Assembly: GCF_002265435.1 (NCBI RefSeq)
Contig: NZ_NOKQ01000348.1
Location: 41,242-105,241 of the forward strand
Source of the DNA: Tetzosporium hominis
GTDB taxonomy: Bacteria; Bacillota; Bacilli; Bacillales_A; Planococcaceae
Direction of reading: 5' to 3'
Length of the DNA: 64,000 nucleotides
Shown here: in pieces, positions 63,864 to 64,000 of the stretch
How positions within the stretch are numbered: position 1 is the stretch's first letter
Layout of the letters: every line of letters starts with the position of its first letter
The notes under the pieces: generated by a model
What the model was told of the DNA's origin: nothing
The model's database searches: none
The model's input: only the letters and a program-made list of their open reading frames with translations
Made by a program: the position numbers and the translations under genes

Positions 63864-63962
63864 AAACAGAACCAAACTACTTCCTATAAATGGTTGTAGT
63901 GGACGTTCAAAACGGACATCATTATGATGCCAGCAACAAAATGAGCTTATATTAAGTTCTCT

Positions 63963-64000
63963 TTTATGGAGAGTTTGATCCTGGCTCAGGACGAACGCTG
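63963..64000 (+). rRNA. rrs: 16S ribosomal RNA (first 38 nt)
   Basis: The window ends in TTTATGGAGAGTTTGATCCT followed by GGCTCAGGACGAACGCTG, the universal 5' end of bacterial 16S rRNA (the 27F primer site). Only the start is visible. Confidence 0.97.

Overview
The window looks like a chromosomal segment of a low-to-moderate GC Gram-positive bacterium of the order Bacillales, most likely family Planococcaceae (the Sporosarcina/Planococcus group). The evidence is AGGAGG-type ribosome binding sites, bacillal intrinsic terminators, T-box, TPP and preQ1 leaders, and gene neighbourhoods shared with Bacillus subtilis: mutY-ygaC-ygaD, ygaE-gsaB-bcp-perR-ygzB-ygxA followed by an rRNA operon, and yfhF/recX/yfhH/yfhP. 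The species call is inference. I see no prophage, insertion sequence, CRISPR array or tRNA gene.

Layout. 1-11 kb: the 3' end of selO, an SDR oxidoreductase, a TPR-GGDEF diguanylate cyclase next to a bacterial nitric oxide synthase, a PLD-type membrane enzyme, queT under a preQ1 riboswitch, then a persulfide-detoxification operon (cstB, glutaredoxin, cstR, rhodanese), a luciferase-like oxidoreductase, dapF and a zinc metallopeptidase. 11-26 kb: an amine-oxidase-like FAD enzyme, a YihY/BrkB membrane protein, aspartate kinase, a T-box-controlled serine operon (class V aminotransferase plus serA), an FbpA-like small protein, a DEAD-box helicase, M29 and M20 peptidases, thiT under a TPP riboswitch, and map. 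26-45 kb: a TspO-like membrane protein that seems to start at AUU, pepF, a carbonic anhydrase, a frameshifted mreBH, a second M29 peptidase, the pseudouridine operon psuK-psuG, an AgcS symporter, ytxH-yihY with a SigB-like promoter, a P1B-4 metal ATPase with a perfect PerR box, class I fumarase, an MFS transporter behind a possible structured RNA, rlmCD and a pdaA remnant. 45-64 kb: yfhF, recX, yfhH, yfhP, mutY, ygaC, ygaD, a complete App/Opp-type peptide ABC transporter, ygaE, hemL, bcp with a D-2-hydroxyacid dehydrogenase, perR, ygzB, ygxA, and the promoters and first bases of a 16S rRNA gene.

How the parts fit. Several units share a redox and stress theme. PerR (61.7 kb) has all its metal and zinc ligands and probably controls the ATPase at 38-40 kb and itself. 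CstR very probably represses the cst operon through a dyad lying inside the cst promoter. A GntR/Lrp-like helix-turn-helix fused to PsuK has two identical dyads over its own promoter. The items most worth a second look are the two unexplained structured segments (13.98-14.16 kb and 42.0-42.22 kb), the AUU start, the broken mreBH, the truncated pdaA, and the psuK operator pair.
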